Assembly (NCBI GenBank): GCA_947165805.1
Contig: CAMVBT010000207.1
Location: forward strand, 1-5,075
From: an uncultured Clostridia bacterium
Lineage (GTDB): Bacteria > Bacillota > Clostridia > Oscillospirales > Ruminococcaceae
Length of the DNA stretch: 5,075 bases
Direction of reading: 5' to 3'
Shown here: positions 5,040-5,075 of the stretch, in pieces
Layout of the letters: the number at the start of each line of letters is the position of its first letter
Position numbering within the stretch: the first letter of the stretch is position 1
The notes under the pieces: model-generated
What the model saw: only the letters and a program-made list of their open reading frames with translations
Database searches by the model: none
What the model was told of the DNA's origin: nothing
Translations under genes and position numbers: made by a program

Positions 5040-5075
5040 GAATGTGAACAAAATTTTTCTGTTTTTTTGCAAAAC

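Overview
The window looks like a piece of a gut-type Firmicutes genome, most likely Ruminococcus or a close Oscillospirales relative. This is inferred from four things. The base composition is moderately GC-rich with an AT-rich promoter. The surface protein carries an NPATG anchor of the NPXTG kind I associate with Ruminococcus. Shine-Dalgarno sites are strong and purine-rich. A GC-hairpin intergenic repeat resembles ones common in these genomes. No database search was possible.

All four genes lie on the minus strand and read as one operon from right to left. At the right edge (5011-5039) is a consensus sigma-A promoter, TTGACA, 17 bp, TATAAT. It drives a cytoplasmic CpsD/CapB-type tyrosine-kinase ATPase (4210-4953). 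The promoter overlaps the upstream ATG of the longest open frame (5020-5022), so the real start is probably the TTG at 4951-4953, which has an AAAGAGG site 8 nt upstream. Next comes a polytopic membrane protein (3136-4206), distantly like EpsG/Wzy polysaccharide polymerases. It starts at a TGA-TAA-ATG junction with no Shine-Dalgarno site. A small unrecognised membrane protein (2598-3134) starts 1 nt after its stop. After 45 bp comes a 784-residue secreted surface protein (198-2552). It has a signal peptide, a large N-terminal region, four 24-residue SAYEVAV-type repeats, two collagen-like G-X-D blocks and a C-terminal NPATG sorting signal.

The left 197 bp hold no gene. Three near-perfect copies of a 16-bp repeat touch the stop codon of the surface-protein gene. 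Beyond them is a nested inverted-repeat element (34-134) able to fold into a branched structure.

Taken together, the locus suggests an envelope module: a polysaccharide-type regulatory kinase, two membrane proteins that may handle a surface glycan, and a sortase-anchored collagen-like stalk protein made from the same transcript. The functional link between the glycan-like genes and the stalk protein is inferred from gene order only.
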